A stretch of DNA of 64,000 nucleotides from an uncultured Eubacteriales bacterium (GCA_900551295.1 URVJ01000006.1:1-64000); one strand, 5' to 3'. Shown: positions 38,171 through 47,230, numbered from the stretch's first letter. Numbers and translations: made by a program. The notes: generated from the sequence alone by a model not told the origin.

Positions 38171-38515
38171 ATGAACGACAGCGTATTAAAGGAAACCTTT
38201 GACGTAATAGAATCGCGCAAAAGCGCACACGAGGAAGGCTCATACACATACTATCTCTTTTCAAGCGGAATTGACAAGATACTCAAAAAAGTCGGAGAGG
38301 AATGTACCGAAACGGTAATTGCCGCAAAGAATTTAAAGCTCGGCGCAGGCACCAGAGAGGAGCTTATCGGCGAGGTCGCGGACCTTGTTTATCACCTTGA
38401 AGTTATGCTCTCGGACGTCGGTCTTACGGTGGACGATATTCTCTCCGAGCTTGAAAAGCGCTCGCTTAAAACCAACAACAAAAAGCAGTTCAAGACGGTG
38501 GATAAAAACAGCTGA
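38171..38515 (+). CDS. hisE: Phosphoribosyl-ATP pyrophosphatase
   Basis: HisE removes pyrophosphate from phosphoribosyl-ATP, the second pathway step. It is 114 residues and all-helical. The MazG-like metal-binding signature is KKVGEECTETVIAAKN with the following GEVADLVYHLEVML. It is the last gene of the operon, 34 bp after hisI, and is followed by an intrinsic terminator. Confidence 0.95.
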   Translation: MNDSVLKETFDVIESRKSAHEEGSYTYYLFSSGIDKILKKVGEECTETVIAAKNLKLGAGTREELIGEVADLVYHLEVMLSDVGLTVDDILSELEKRSLKTNNKKQFKTVDKNS

Positions 38516-38544
38516 GAATGTAAACTCAAAACACAAATCAAAAA

Positions 38545-38577
38545 GCTCTGTCTTTTCACGGACAGAGCCTTGTTTTT
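38545..38577 (+). terminator. Intrinsic terminator of the histidine operon
   Basis: GCTCTGTC (38545-38552) pairs with GACAGAGC (38561-38568), followed by a T-rich run. Confidence 0.88.
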
Positions 38578-38596
38578 ATGCTTATTTTACCTTTTT

Positions 38597-39028
38597 TCAG
38601 GCGTTTTTCTTAACTATCTCGATCTTTCTCTCGTTTTCGGATATTTTCGAGAAAATCACGTCGTAACGCTCGTCGGGAAGTCCGAACGGAATGTTTTCGC
38701 TCCACTCGACGGCGATTATTCCTCCGCGGTCAAAATAATCGTAAAATCCCGTTGAATACAGGCTGTCGTCGTCTGTTATGCGGTACATATCAAAGTGATA
38801 TATGTCGGTTTTCCCGCGGTATTCGTTGACTATCGCAAACGTCGGGCTTGCCACTCTCGCGCCGGGACAGAGCTTTGACGCAAGTCCTCTGACAAAAGCC
38901 GTCTTTCCCGAACCCAGATCGCCGAAAAACGCTATAAAATCGCCCTTATTCAGTCTGTCCGCGAAGTCCGCCGCTATTTTCTCGGTATCCGCTTCGCTTT
39001 TCGATACATATACAGCCTTTTCTTCCAT
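38597..39028 (-). CDS. tsaE: tRNA threonylcarbamoyladenosine biosynthesis ATPase TsaE
   Basis: TsaE is the small P-loop ATPase that, with TsaB, TsaC and TsaD, makes t6A37 on ANN-decoding tRNAs. At 143 residues it matches the family. Walker A is FFGDLGSGKTAFVRGLA, the conserved SPTFAIVNEY loop and IYHFDMYRI segment follow, and the C-terminal EWSENIPF motif is present. tsaB and tsaD are not adjacent here. The gene is convergent with the his operon. Confidence 0.93.
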   Translation of the reverse strand: MEEKAVYVSKSEADTEKIAADFADRLNKGDFIAFFGDLGSGKTAFVRGLASKLCPGARVASPTFAIVNEYRGKTDIYHFDMYRITDDDSLYSTGFYDYFDRGGIIAVEWSENIPFGLPDERYDVIFSKISENERKIEIVKKNA

Positions 39029-39061
39029 ATGTAAAAATCTCCGTCCTTACAAATTCAAAAA

Positions 39062-40741
39062 TCAAAACAGTCCGTCTATAACTCCGTCGCAGTCAACGTC
39101 AATATCGAGCGCCGCAGGGTGCTTGGGAAGTCCCGGCATTGTCATTATGGAACCCGTGAGAGCTACGATAAATCCCGCGCCGGAGCTTATTCTGACTTCT
39201 CGTACGTTAAGCGTAAAGCCGGTCGGACGTCCGAGTTTCTTTGCGTCGTCGGACAGCGAATACTGCGTCTTTGCCATACATACGGGATAATCCCCGAATC
39301 CGAGTTCTTCCGCCTCTTTTATGGTCTTTAATGCCGCGGCGTCAAAGTTTACGTCTTTTGCGCCGTAGATCTCCTTTGCGACGGTTTCTATCTTCTGCTT
39401 TATGGTGAGCGCCTTTGCGTCGTACAGAGGCTTATATCCGCTCTTGCCGCTGTCGGCAAGCTCCGCGACCTCTTTTGCAAGCTCAAGCGCGCCCTCTCCG
39501 CCTTTTTCAAATCCCTTGCACACAACAGCCTTTACGCCCTTTTGAGCCGCAGTCTGCTTGATTATCTCTATTTCTTCGTCGGTATCGGCATAGAAATGGT
39601 TTATCGCAACGACAAGCGGAACGTTATATTTTTTAAGATTGTCTATATGCGCCTCAAGATTACATATACCGCGACGAAGTGCCTCGGCATCCGGTTCTTT
39701 AAGTTCCTCTTTCGCAACTCCGCCGTTGTATTTGAGCGCTCTTACGGTTGCGACAAGCACAATGGCGTCCGGCGCAATGCCCGCTTTCGGGCATTTGATG
39801 TCAAGAAACTTTTCTGCGCCGAGGTCAGCTCCGAATCCTGCTTCGGTAATTACGTAATCCGCAAGTTTCAGCGCAGCCTTTGTCGCGCTTACCGAGTTGC
39901 AGCCGTGCGCAATATTTGCAAACGGTCCGCCGTGTATAAGACAGGGCGTGTGTTCTATGGTCTGCACAAGATTAGGCTTTATTGCGTCATTGAGTACTGC
40001 TGCCATAGCTCCGATACAGCCGAGCTGTCTTGCAAATACGGCTTTGCCGTCATAGGTGTAGCCGACAAGTATATTTCCGAGCATTTCCTTTAAGTTTTCA
40101 ATTCCGTCCGCAAGGCAGAGCACCGCCATTATTTCGGACGCCGCCGTTATGGAAAAGCTTTCCTCTCTCATCACGCCGTCAGCCTTTGAGCCGCAGCCGA
40201 TTATGACCTTGCGCAGCGCTCTGTCGTTCATATCGAGAACCCTTTTAAAGCTTATGCGCTTTGGATCGAGTCCGAGAGGATTTCCCTGATGCAGCGAATT
40301 GTCTATAACTGCGGAAAGAAGATTGTTAGCCGTGGTTATGGCGTGAAAATCTCCCGTAAAATGCAGATTTATCTCGTCCATCGGAAGAACCTGCGAGTAT
40401 CCTCCTCCGGCGGCTCCGCCCTTTATTCCGAACACCGGGCCGAGCGACGGCTCGCGCAGTGCAAGCATTCCCTTTTTTCCGAGCTTTCCGAGTGCCTGAG
40501 CTATGCTTATGGACATTGTGGTTTTACCCTCTCCGGCAGGCGTCGGGTTTACCGCCGTGACAAGCACAAGCTTTCCGTTTTTGCCTTTTCCCGATTCTAT
40601 TTCGCGCATAAGCTCATCTGAAAGCTTTGCTTTGTACTTTCCGTAGAATTCGAGCTTTTCGGGATCAAGTCCTGCGTTTTCCGCCACCTCTTTTATGGGC
40701 AGCATCTGCGAATTTTTGGCTATCTGTGCGTCTGTAAGCAT
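39062..40741 (-). CDS. fhs: Formate-tetrahydrofolate ligase
   Basis: The enzyme makes 10-formyl-THF from formate, THF and ATP. It feeds purine and initiator-tRNA formylation or, in acetogens, the methyl branch of the Wood-Ljungdahl route. It is full-length at 559 residues. The P-loop is NPTPAGEGKTTMSI. Other signatures are REPSLGPVFGIKGGAAGGGYSQV (residues kept as separate blocks) and GDFHAITTANNLLSA. AAAGGAG precedes the start. The upstream region holds a cluster of DnaA-box-like sites (40848-40989). No other C1 genes lie adjacent. Confidence 0.97.
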   Translation of the reverse strand: MLTDAQIAKNSQMLPIKEVAENAGLDPEKLEFYGKYKAKLSDELMREIESGKGKNGKLVLVTAVNPTPAGEGKTTMSISIAQALGKLGKKGMLALREPSLGPVFGIKGGAAGGGYSQVLPMDEINLHFTGDFHAITTANNLLSAVIDNSLHQGNPLGLDPKRISFKRVLDMNDRALRKVIIGCGSKADGVMREESFSITAASEIMAVLCLADGIENLKEMLGNILVGYTYDGKAVFARQLGCIGAMAAVLNDAIKPNLVQTIEHTPCLIHGGPFANIAHGCNSVSATKAALKLADYVITEAGFGADLGAEKFLDIKCPKAGIAPDAIVLVATVRALKYNGGVAKEELKEPDAEALRRGICNLEAHIDNLKKYNVPLVVAINHFYADTDEEIEIIKQTAAQKGVKAVVCKGFEKGGEGALELAKEVAELADSGKSGYKPLYDAKALTIKQKIETVAKEIYGAKDVNFDAAALKTIKEAEELGFGDYPVCMAKTQYSLSDDAKKLGRPTGFTLNVREVRISSGAGFIVALTGSIMTMPGLPKHPAALDIDVDCDGVIDGLF

Positions 40742-40847
40742 ATTCGGCTCTCCTTTGAAAAATTATAAGTATTTTTGTGTATATTATTCATTAAAATGCA
40801 TATTTATGCTGCGGTAATTCAAATAATTGAATTTACATAATTCCGAT

Positions 40848-40989
40848 TGTGGATTTTCGGCGTGAAAAATGTCGAAAACTGTCAGACAAGTGGAAAACTC
40901 GGTTTTACGGTACTTTTCGGCAGGGTTTTTACACATTATCCACAGGGTTTTCCACAATCCGCAGCGGTTTTCCACCGGAGTTTTCCACA
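40848..40989. promoter_or_regulatory. Cluster of DnaA-box-like sites between fhs and the yifB-type gene
   Basis: Within the 407-bp gap there are a perfect DnaA box TTATCCACA (40936-40944), TTTTCCACA at 40948-40956 and 40981-40989, and TTTTCCACC at 40968-40976. All four are in the same orientation within 54 bp, with start-to-start spacing of 12, 20 and 13 bp. Two further matches lie on the opposite strand (AGTGGAAAA at 40889-40897, TGTGGATTT at 40848-40856). AT-rich sequence lies to the right (41046-41075). dnaA/dnaN are not in the window, so this may be an origin-like, titration or regulatory site rather than oriC itself. Confidence 0.6.
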
Positions 40990-41148
40990 AGTATTATGTT
41001 AATCAAATTATCGGAAATATACAGCGGACACAACATTTTTGGGGCAAATGCCACGTGTAGAAATATTTTTATAAAATTTATGCAAACTGTACCAAAAGCA
41101 CGGTTTTAAGCGTTTTTTACACGTCGGAACGGAGAAATTTCATCAAAA

Positions 41149-42681
41149 TTACACCGCCCAGTATTTTCTGTCAAGGCTTCTCAGCTGCACTGCTCTTGCA
41201 ATGTGCTGTTTTTGTATTCTCTCGCTCTTTTCCATATCGGCGACGGTGCGCGCAAGCTTTAAGATCCTGTCATAGCCGCGAGCCGAGAGTCCGAGCCTGT
41301 CAAACGCGCTTTTCATGACTGCTGACGCGTCGTCGTCGAGTGCGCAGTATTCGCGTATCATTGCGGGAGTTAGCTGGGAATTAGCAAAAATTCCGGTTCC
41401 GCGGTATCTTTTCAACATTATCTCTCTTGCCGCGATAACACGGCGTCTTATACTGTCGGAGCTCTCCGACTTTGAATTGTCCGAAAGCTGCTCAAAGGTA
41501 AGCGAGCCGACCTCTATCTGAATATCTATTCTGTCAAGCATCGGTCCCGAAATTTTCGCAAGGTAATTTTCACGCGCCGCAGCCGAACAGGTGCATTTTT
41601 TCGTCGGGTGTCCGAAATAGCCGCATTTGCACGGATTCATGGCGCAGACAAGCATAAACTTACTGGGAAATTCATATCTTCCGCTGACGCGCGTTACAGT
41701 AACCTTACCGTCCTCAATCGGCTGTCTGAGCGCGTCGGTCGCGTCCTTGCCGAATTCGGGCAGCTCGTCGAGAAACAGCACTCCGTTATGCGCAAGAGAA
41801 ATTTCTCCCGGCATGGGTATCTTTCCTCCGCCGACAAGAGAAACGGTTGACATTGTATGATGCGGCGAACGGAACGGTCTTGACGTAACAAGGCTTTTGC
41901 CGTCTGGCAGCATTCCGCTCACGGAGTGTATGCGCGTAGTTTCAACAGCCTCTTCAAAGCTCATGGGCGGAAGTATGCCGGGAAGTCTTTTTGCAAGCAT
42001 ACTTTTTCCCGTTCCGGGAGGTCCTATCATAAGCACGTTATGCATACCGGCTGCCGCCGTTTCAAGCGCGAGCTTTGCGCCCTCCTGTCCCTTTACGTCG
42101 CACATATCGCTTACGTTTTCAAGGTTCTCTTCAAACAGTTTGCGCATATCGACGCGGCTTTTCTCTATTTTTTCTCCGCCGAGCAGATGCGCCATAAGCT
42201 GCGGTATACTCTTTACGCCGTAGACGTCTATCCCGTCAACCACAGCAGCCTCGACCGCGTTGCATTCGGGAACAAACACTTCTTTCAGTCCCGCATTTTT
42301 TGCCGCAAGGCACATTGACAGTATTCCGCGCGTGCTTCTGAGCGTTCCTCCGAGAGAGACCTCTCCGACAAAGCATTTTCCGTCGGTATCCGCGTCCACA
42401 AGAGTCGTGCATTTAAGCATGGCGACAAGTATCGCAAGGTCAAACGCCGTGCCCTGCTTTATTCTGTCCGCAGGCGCAAGGTTTACCGTCACGGACATAT
42501 ACGGAAAATCAAGCTCCGACGCTTTTATCGCCGCGCGTATTCTCGAATATGCCTCTTTTACCGCCGCGTCCGGCAGTCCGACGATATTGAAATTCGGGGT
42601 ATTTCCCGACGCAAAGCATTCCACGTCCACCTCAAAGCCGTCTATGCCGTAAACGCCTGCCGATTTTACCGTTGAAGTCAT
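41149..42681 (-). CDS. YifB/ComM-family Mg-chelatase-like AAA+ ATPase
   Basis: This 510-residue protein has an N-terminal Lon-S5-like (ChlI) domain (SAGVYGIDGFEVDVEC, residues 5-20), a central AAA+ domain and a C-terminal helical lid. The AAA+ domain has Walker A GPPGTGKS and Walker B VLFLDELPEF, with the zinc-like segment MNPCKCGYFG and CTCS. The ComM homologue is a hexameric helicase that extends branch migration during natural transformation. In non-competent Firmicutes its role is less clear. The start at 42681 is chosen from family alignment, as an upstream ATG at 42723 would add a hydrophilic extension. dprA often follows in other genomes, but it is not here. Confidence 0.92.
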   Translation of the reverse strand: MTSTVKSAGVYGIDGFEVDVECFASGNTPNFNIVGLPDAAVKEAYSRIRAAIKASELDFPYMSVTVNLAPADRIKQGTAFDLAILVAMLKCTTLVDADTDGKCFVGEVSLGGTLRSTRGILSMCLAAKNAGLKEVFVPECNAVEAAVVDGIDVYGVKSIPQLMAHLLGGEKIEKSRVDMRKLFEENLENVSDMCDVKGQEGAKLALETAAAGMHNVLMIGPPGTGKSMLAKRLPGILPPMSFEEAVETTRIHSVSGMLPDGKSLVTSRPFRSPHHTMSTVSLVGGGKIPMPGEISLAHNGVLFLDELPEFGKDATDALRQPIEDGKVTVTRVSGRYEFPSKFMLVCAMNPCKCGYFGHPTKKCTCSAAARENYLAKISGPMLDRIDIQIEVGSLTFEQLSDNSKSESSDSIRRRVIAAREIMLKRYRGTGIFANSQLTPAMIREYCALDDDASAVMKSAFDRLGLSARGYDRILKLARTVADMEKSERIQKQHIARAVQLRSLDRKYWAV

Positions 42682-42805
42682 TTTTTGTCCGTCCCTTTCG
42701 TTATCGGTCAAGTCCATGCGCAATATGTATTTATTTTAACACACTTTGTCTCTCTTTTCAATAGCGTACATACAAATAAAGCCGAATACGCTCATAAAAG
42801 AATAT

Positions 42806-42835
42806 CCCGGCGCGTGCATATTGCAGTTTGCCGGG
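42806..42835 (-). terminator. Possible terminator of the aldo/keto reductase gene
   Basis: CCCGGC (42806-42811) pairs with GCCGGG (42830-42835). On the minus strand the following sequence is T-rich but interrupted, so the call is moderate. Confidence 0.45.
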
Positions 42836-42850
42836 AAAAAGTAAATTTAT

Positions 42851-43840
42851 TTACATTGAAATTCTGTCGATTTCTTCAAGCTCTGCATCATCAAAATGCG
42901 TATTCTCCGCCGCCTTTATATTATCCAGTATCTGCGACGGTTTTGACGCGCCGATAAGCACGCTCGTAACCGAATCGTCGCGCAGCAGCCATGCAAGGGC
43001 CATTTCCGCAAGCGTCTGCCCGCGATTTGCTGCAATCTCGTTGAGCGCCTTTATCTGAGAAAGCTTTTTATCCGTAAGCACAGATTCCTTTAAGAATCTT
43101 CCGTCGGTATTTATGCGGCTGTCCTCGGGAATTCCGTGCAGATACCTGTCGGTAAGAAGCCCCTGCGCAAGCGGACTGAAGGTTATAAGTCCGAGTCCGA
43201 GCTTTGACGCGGTATCTTTAAGCCCGTTATTCTCAACGGTTCTGTCGAATATCGAGTATCTGTTCTGATTTATTATAAACGGGCATTTTAATTCTCTGAG
43301 AATCGCGCAGGCTCTTTCAAGCGTTTCTCCGTCGTAATTTGAAAGTCCGACGTACAGCGCCTTTCCGCTGTTTACAGCCGTCGCGAGCGCGCCCATTGTT
43401 TCCTCAAGCGGAGTTTCGGGGTCCATTCTGTGATGATAGAATATATCGACATATTCCAACCCCATGCGTTTCAGGCTCTGATCAAGGCTTGAAAGCAGAT
43501 ATTTGCGGCTGCCCCGGTTTCCGTAAGGGCCGTCCCACATCTCATAGCCCGCCTTTGTGCTTATTATCATTTCGTCGCGGTAAGGATAAAGCTCTTCACG
43601 CAAAATCTTACCGAAATTCTTTTCCGCGCTTCCCGGCTGAGGGCCGTAGTTATTGGCAAGATCAAAATGTGTAATGCCGTTGTCAAACGCCGTAAAGCAA
43701 AGCTGTTTCATGTTTTCGTAATTCGACGTGTCTCCGAAATTATGCCACAGACCGAGCGACACTTCAGGAAGTTTCAGTCCGCTTTGTCCGGTTCTGCGAT
43801 AGTTCATGGAGCCGTATCTTTCAGTTGACGCTGTATACAT
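42851..43840 (-). CDS. Aldo/keto reductase, YghZ-like
   Basis: This 329-residue NADPH-dependent (beta/alpha)8 reductase has the catalytic tetrad Asp60 and Tyr65 (FDLANNYGPQPG), Lys96 (STKAGY) and His136/137 (YHHRMD). The GPQPGSAEKNFG and GNRGSRKYLLSSLDQSL segments mark the L-glyceraldehyde-3-phosphate reductase (YghZ/GPR) branch, which also detoxifies methylglyoxal. The natural substrate is not certain. It is a single gene divergent from the pair at 44090. Confidence 0.9.
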   Translation of the reverse strand: MYTASTERYGSMNYRRTGQSGLKLPEVSLGLWHNFGDTSNYENMKQLCFTAFDNGITHFDLANNYGPQPGSAEKNFGKILREELYPYRDEMIISTKAGYEMWDGPYGNRGSRKYLLSSLDQSLKRMGLEYVDIFYHHRMDPETPLEETMGALATAVNSGKALYVGLSNYDGETLERACAILRELKCPFIINQNRYSIFDRTVENNGLKDTASKLGLGLITFSPLAQGLLTDRYLHGIPEDSRINTDGRFLKESVLTDKKLSQIKALNEIAANRGQTLAEMALAWLLRDDSVTSVLIGASKPSQILDNIKAAENTHFDDAELEEIDRISM

Positions 43841-44010
43841 TTCAATTCTCCTTTATATTTATTCTGCCGTTTGCCTCGGTTTTAGTTTATCACGCCTGAA
43901 CGCGCGTATTCAACATATTTTTGTTACGTAAAAATTGTTTTTTTGAGTATGAAAAAACGCCCTCTGTTCACATATTTGTTTCTTATACATTCGTGATAAA
44001 AATTTTCCAC

Positions 44011-44039
44011 TTGTATATATTTTAAAATAGTGGTATACT
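44011..44039 (+). promoter_or_regulatory. Promoter of the 44090-45558 gene pair
   Basis: TTGTAT (44011-44016) and TATACT (44034-44039), 17-bp spacer, 50 bp before the GTG start. Confidence 0.68.
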
Positions 44040-44089
44040 GATAAAAGATATGTTTTTTGACTATTATACAAATGCAGAGGTGATTTCCC

Positions 44090-44572
44090 GTGAGTGACTT
44101 TTCAATTTTACCGTTTTATCACAGCTCCTTGCAGACTGCAAACAAGCGCGTTGCCGCAGACATACTCAAATGCAACAAAAAAACGCGCGAACACGGACTT
44201 ATCCTATCCGAGGAACAGGCTCTGAGGCTTGCCGAAACGCGCGCCGAAAGCTTAAAGGATTCGGGACGCATAGAATTCGGTTCAAAAAGCACGTCGGATC
44301 TTATTTCGGCGTTTTCCGACTCTCCGTACATAATACAGGAAAACTATGAGCAGACGCTGCACGAGCTTATACGCATTTTCTACGATTTCAAAAACGAAAC
44401 GAGCGAGCTGCTCTCAGACAGACAGCTTATAAACTTCATGAAAAAGTATTTCGACTCCACCTGTGCCGGCAGCACCGAGCTTCTCGAAACGCGCGAGCTT
44501 ACGCAGCTTGCCATGCACTTAAACAACGGCGGCAGACTTTCGTCCTTCAAGCCGGATACGGAGGAAATGTAA
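44090..44572 (+). CDS. Uncharacterised protein, DUF6323-like
   Basis: This is a 160-residue soluble, mostly helical protein starting with GTG after AGAGGTGA. The segment GLILSEEQALRLAETRAESLKDSGRIEFGS is kept as a conserved-looking block; the full length agrees with a clostridial family I recall as DUF6323, usually next to the DUF6179 family. No enzymatic motif, signal peptide or membrane helix is visible. It is 2 bp from the next gene, so the two proteins likely work together. Function unknown. Confidence 0.72.
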   Translation: MSDFSILPFYHSSLQTANKRVAADILKCNKKTREHGLILSEEQALRLAETRAESLKDSGRIEFGSKSTSDLISAFSDSPYIIQENYEQTLHELIRIFYDFKNETSELLSDRQLINFMKKYFDSTCAGSTELLETRELTQLAMHLNNGGRLSSFKPDTEEM

Positions 44573-44574
44573 GC

Positions 44575-45558
44575 ATGAACAACTCGCCCGACATCCTTCA
44601 CAGCATTGATCCCGACTCTCTCGACAAGCGAAAATATCTGCCCTCTCTTTTATATTCCGCCTACGAATGCGGACTTATCACCGACGCGTTTCTTTCGGAT
44701 TTTCAAAACGATCTCATGAATTTGCTTGCCGAGATAACCGACAGATACACGCGCGGCAGAAGCAGTTCGGTCAGAACCGAAAAGGCAAAAGAGCTGCTTG
44801 AATCGGCAATGTACGTTATTTCTCTGACATTAAAGGCGTGCCCGTCTCCGGAAAATGCCGTAGAGCTGTTAAAAAGCACAAATGCGAGAGAACTTTTCGA
44901 CAGGGGTCTTGCCAGAATAAAACGCAAGCTCGGCGTATGCCGCATATTGCACAAAAGCATCACGGACAATATGTTCAAAACGCCGAACGACTTTTACTAC
45001 TCGACCTTAAAGGACGGCATAAACAGCTTTTTCAAGCTGTACGAACCCGTATTCTCGGCGCACGAGATACACATAACCGCCGACTATCCGTTATGCTTTG
45101 AAAGACCGTCGCTTTACGGAATAGAATTCATTGAAAAATATCTTACGTATGCCGAAGCCGAAAACGCTTTTCTCACGCGGTTTGACCACAGAGAAGTACA
45201 CGAATATATGCTGCGCACGGATCCGATGTATGCGGCAGTCCCGGTGAACATCTACACCGACGTTCTGTTTATGAGCCTTTGCCAGTCGCTGTTGGGAAAT
45301 CCGTTTGACAAAACCACGCTTACGCCCGATGAGGCCGAAACGCTCTGCGTGACCTTTGACGGCGCAACGGCGCTTCAGATATACGAAACGCTTGAGAGCG
45401 CAATGTACACGCTGTTCGACTGTGCGGACTTTCCGTCGAGAACCAAGATCTACACGCGTTCCTGTCTGCCGATAATCGCCAAAAGCATTAAGGCATACTC
45501 CGACAAGGGTCTGCTTGAGGGAAAATTTACGCCGCACATTACCGAGAACATTGAATAA
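44575..45558 (+). CDS. Uncharacterised protein, DUF6179-like
   Basis: This is a 327-residue soluble protein, predicted mostly helical, with repeated short acidic and aromatic helices. It belongs with the preceding gene (2-bp gap) and probably to the DUF6179 family as I recall it; the family name is from memory and not from a search. Features to compare are LLYSAYECGLI near the N-terminus, the basic patch RIKRKLGVCRIL around residue 120, and the TLTPDEAETLCVTFDG segment. No catalytic motif is recognised. Confidence 0.7.
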   Translation: MNNSPDILHSIDPDSLDKRKYLPSLLYSAYECGLITDAFLSDFQNDLMNLLAEITDRYTRGRSSSVRTEKAKELLESAMYVISLTLKACPSPENAVELLKSTNARELFDRGLARIKRKLGVCRILHKSITDNMFKTPNDFYYSTLKDGINSFFKLYEPVFSAHEIHITADYPLCFERPSLYGIEFIEKYLTYAEAENAFLTRFDHREVHEYMLRTDPMYAAVPVNIYTDVLFMSLCQSLLGNPFDKTTLTPDEAETLCVTFDGATALQIYETLESAMYTLFDCADFPSRTKIYTRSCLPIIAKSIKAYSDKGLLEGKFTPHITENIE

Positions 45559-45714
45559 TCATTTGCACAAGCATTTTGCCGGCCTTACGCCGGCTTAAAC
45601 ATGCCGCAAAACTACGCTTTCCGACACTCGCGAATCTATCGGAGAAAAATCCGCGGCGCGTGTCCCCGTATTTTTCAATTTTTTAAAATCATACAGACTT
45701 TGCAGCAGTCTGCC

Positions 45715-45737
45715 GCCGGCTTTACGCCGGCTTTTTT
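45715..45737 (+). terminator. Intrinsic terminator of the 44090-45558 pair
   Basis: GCCGGC (45715-45720), a short TTTAC loop, GCCGGC (45726-45731) and six T. A second, similar hairpin (GCCGGCCTTACGCCGGC, 45580-45596) lies right after the stop codon but has no T run. Confidence 0.82.
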
Positions 45738-45814
45738 ATTTATGTGCGAAACGGAATAATCGCAGCGCTTTGGCAAATACTAAGCAAAAAGCAAACCGCA
45801 GGAGGAAAAAAACT

Positions 45815-46498
45815 TTGGCAAACGTATTTATACGCACGCTTGTGCTGTACATTCTTATCGTACTGCTGATGAGAGTTTCGGGAAAACGCGAAGTCGGACA
45901 GCTTGAACTGACCGAGCTTGTAACGACGTTCATGATCTCCGAGCTTGCGTCTATTCCCATTACAAACAACAACATTCCCTTGTTATACGGCATTATTCCG
46001 ACGGTAACGCTGATATGTCTTGAGGTATTTTTATCGCTTTTATGCTTAAAATCGCGGAAAGTGCGCCGTGCGTTTTCGGGGGTACCGGCTGTGCTTATCG
46101 ACAAGGGCAAGTTAAACCAAAAAGAGCTGTGCGAATCGCGTCTTACGCTTGAAGAGCTGCTGTCGTCTCTGCGCGTTCTTGGATATTCCGACATTTCATC
46201 GGTATACTATGCGATACTCGAACCGAGCGGAAACATAAGCGTAATTCCGAAATGCACCGAACGTCCGCCCACGGCAAAAGAGCTGTGCGCCGCGGTGGAA
46301 GAATCGGGTGCGGAGCACATTATAATCTCGGACGGAGTGTTAAACGCCGCGGCAATGAACCGTCTTGGATTCGATTTCAAGTGGCTTAATTCTCAGCTTT
46401 CAAAAAACGGCTGCAAAAGCGTATCCGACGTATTCTATCTCGGCGTTGACGACTTAAACAAGGCAACTCTCGTACAAAAGGAGAAAAAATCCTCATGA
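45815..46498 (+). CDS. DUF421 (YetF-like) membrane protein
   Basis: This 227-residue protein has three N-terminal membrane helices (TLVLYILIVLLMRVSGKR onward) and a C-terminal cytoplasmic or extracytoplasmic YetF-type domain (GVPAVLIDKGKLNQKEL, then LEELLSSLRVLGYSDI). The GKREVGQLELTELVTTFMISEL segment is the family hallmark. YetF-like proteins in Bacillus help spore formation or germination-associated membranes, but the biochemical role is unknown. The start is taken at TTG 45815 because AGGAGG lies at 45799-45804. It overlaps the DUF4363-like gene by 4 bp (ATGA). Confidence 0.85.
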   Translation: MANVFIRTLVLYILIVLLMRVSGKREVGQLELTELVTTFMISELASIPITNNNIPLLYGIIPTVTLICLEVFLSLLCLKSRKVRRAFSGVPAVLIDKGKLNQKELCESRLTLEELLSSLRVLGYSDISSVYYAILEPSGNISVIPKCTERPPTAKELCAAVEESGAEHIIISDGVLNAAAMNRLGFDFKWLNSQLSKNGCKSVSDVFYLGVDDLNKATLVQKEKKSS

Positions 46499-46893
46499 AA
46501 ACTTTAATTAAATCCGCCGTGCTTTTCCTTATTGTTGTCGCGTTTGTAATTGTAAATTCGGTTCTTCTTTCAAACCTGTTTTCCGACATAGACTCACGCC
46601 TTGACAAGATGCCCGATTCCGAAAAAAAGCTTTCCGAAATGAGCGTTTCCGAAAGGAAGGAATATTCAGAAAATCTTGACAAGATAAAAGACCGCTGGCT
46701 TTCATGGGAGCAGTATATCTACATCACTCTCAGCCACGACGTTTCCGCGGAGTTTACCGACAATCTTTTACCCACGATAGAATACTTTGACTCCGAGGAC
46801 TATTCCTCATATCTTGCAAGCCTTGCGGAAGCCAAGGACGTTCTGAAACAAATACGCCACAACGAGGGCGTTTCGTTCGGCACACTGTTCTGA
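46495..46893 (+). CDS. DUF4363-like small membrane-anchored protein
   Basis: The 132-residue protein has one N-terminal membrane helix (LIKSAVLFLIVVAFVIVNSV) and an extracytoplasmic helical domain rich in charged residues. The pairing with an upstream DUF421 gene, the single anchor and the WLSWEQYIYITLSHDV segment agree with the DUF4363 family. The 4-bp overlap implies joint function. No catalytic residues are recognised. Confidence 0.78.
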   Translation: MKTLIKSAVLFLIVVAFVIVNSVLLSNLFSDIDSRLDKMPDSEKKLSEMSVSERKEYSENLDKIKDRWLSWEQYIYITLSHDVSAEFTDNLLPTIEYFDSEDYSSYLASLAEAKDVLKQIRHNEGVSFGTLF

Positions 46894-46921
46894 TATGTGT
46901 GCGCAGTACGAAAAAGGGCGC

Positions 46922-46946
46922 AAAAAAGGACCGGCATTACCGATCC
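46922..46946 (-). terminator. Intrinsic terminator of rpsT
   Basis: Minus strand GGATCGG pairs with CCGGTCC (plus 46940-46946 and 46928-46934, one G-U), followed by six T. Confidence 0.8.
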
Positions 46947-46966
46947 GAAATTTGCTTTTTGCCTTA

Positions 46967-47230
46967 TTACTTCATAGCGTTGAGCTTAACTGTAAACTGG
47001 CCTTTTTTTCTTGCTGCTGCATTGATATGCAGAGTGCCCTTTGCAACTGCCTTATCGAGTTTGCTTACTGCTTCTTTGTAGCTAACCTCGGCTGCTGCCT
47101 TATCGCCTGCCTCAACAGCCTTTTCAAACTTCTTCAAAGCTGTTTTGAGACTTGTCTTGAACATCTGATTCTGAAGAGTCTTTGCTTCTGTAACCTTAAC
47201 TCTCTTCTTAGCTGACTTGATATTCGGCAA
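46967..47230 (-). CDS. rpsT: 30S ribosomal protein S20
   Basis: S20 binds 16S rRNA early in small-subunit assembly. The 87-residue, Lys/Ala-rich helical protein begins PNIKSAKKR, the canonical S20 start. The start codon is TTG at 47230, directly after GGGAGGTGAACACT. A GTG at 47239 would overlap the ribosome site. The rpsT gene of E. coli also uses UUG, which serves feedback control there; the same codon here may be functional. Confidence 0.95.
   Translation of the reverse strand: MPNIKSAKKRVKVTEAKTLQNQMFKTSLKTALKKFEKAVEAGDKAAAEVSYKEAVSKLDKAVAKGTLHINAAARKKGQFTVKLNAMK

Noticed and set aside
40848..40989. Naming the DnaA-box cluster as oriC
   Set aside because: dnaA, dnaN, rpmH and other origin neighbours are missing, and no strand-switch in gene orientation marks the site.
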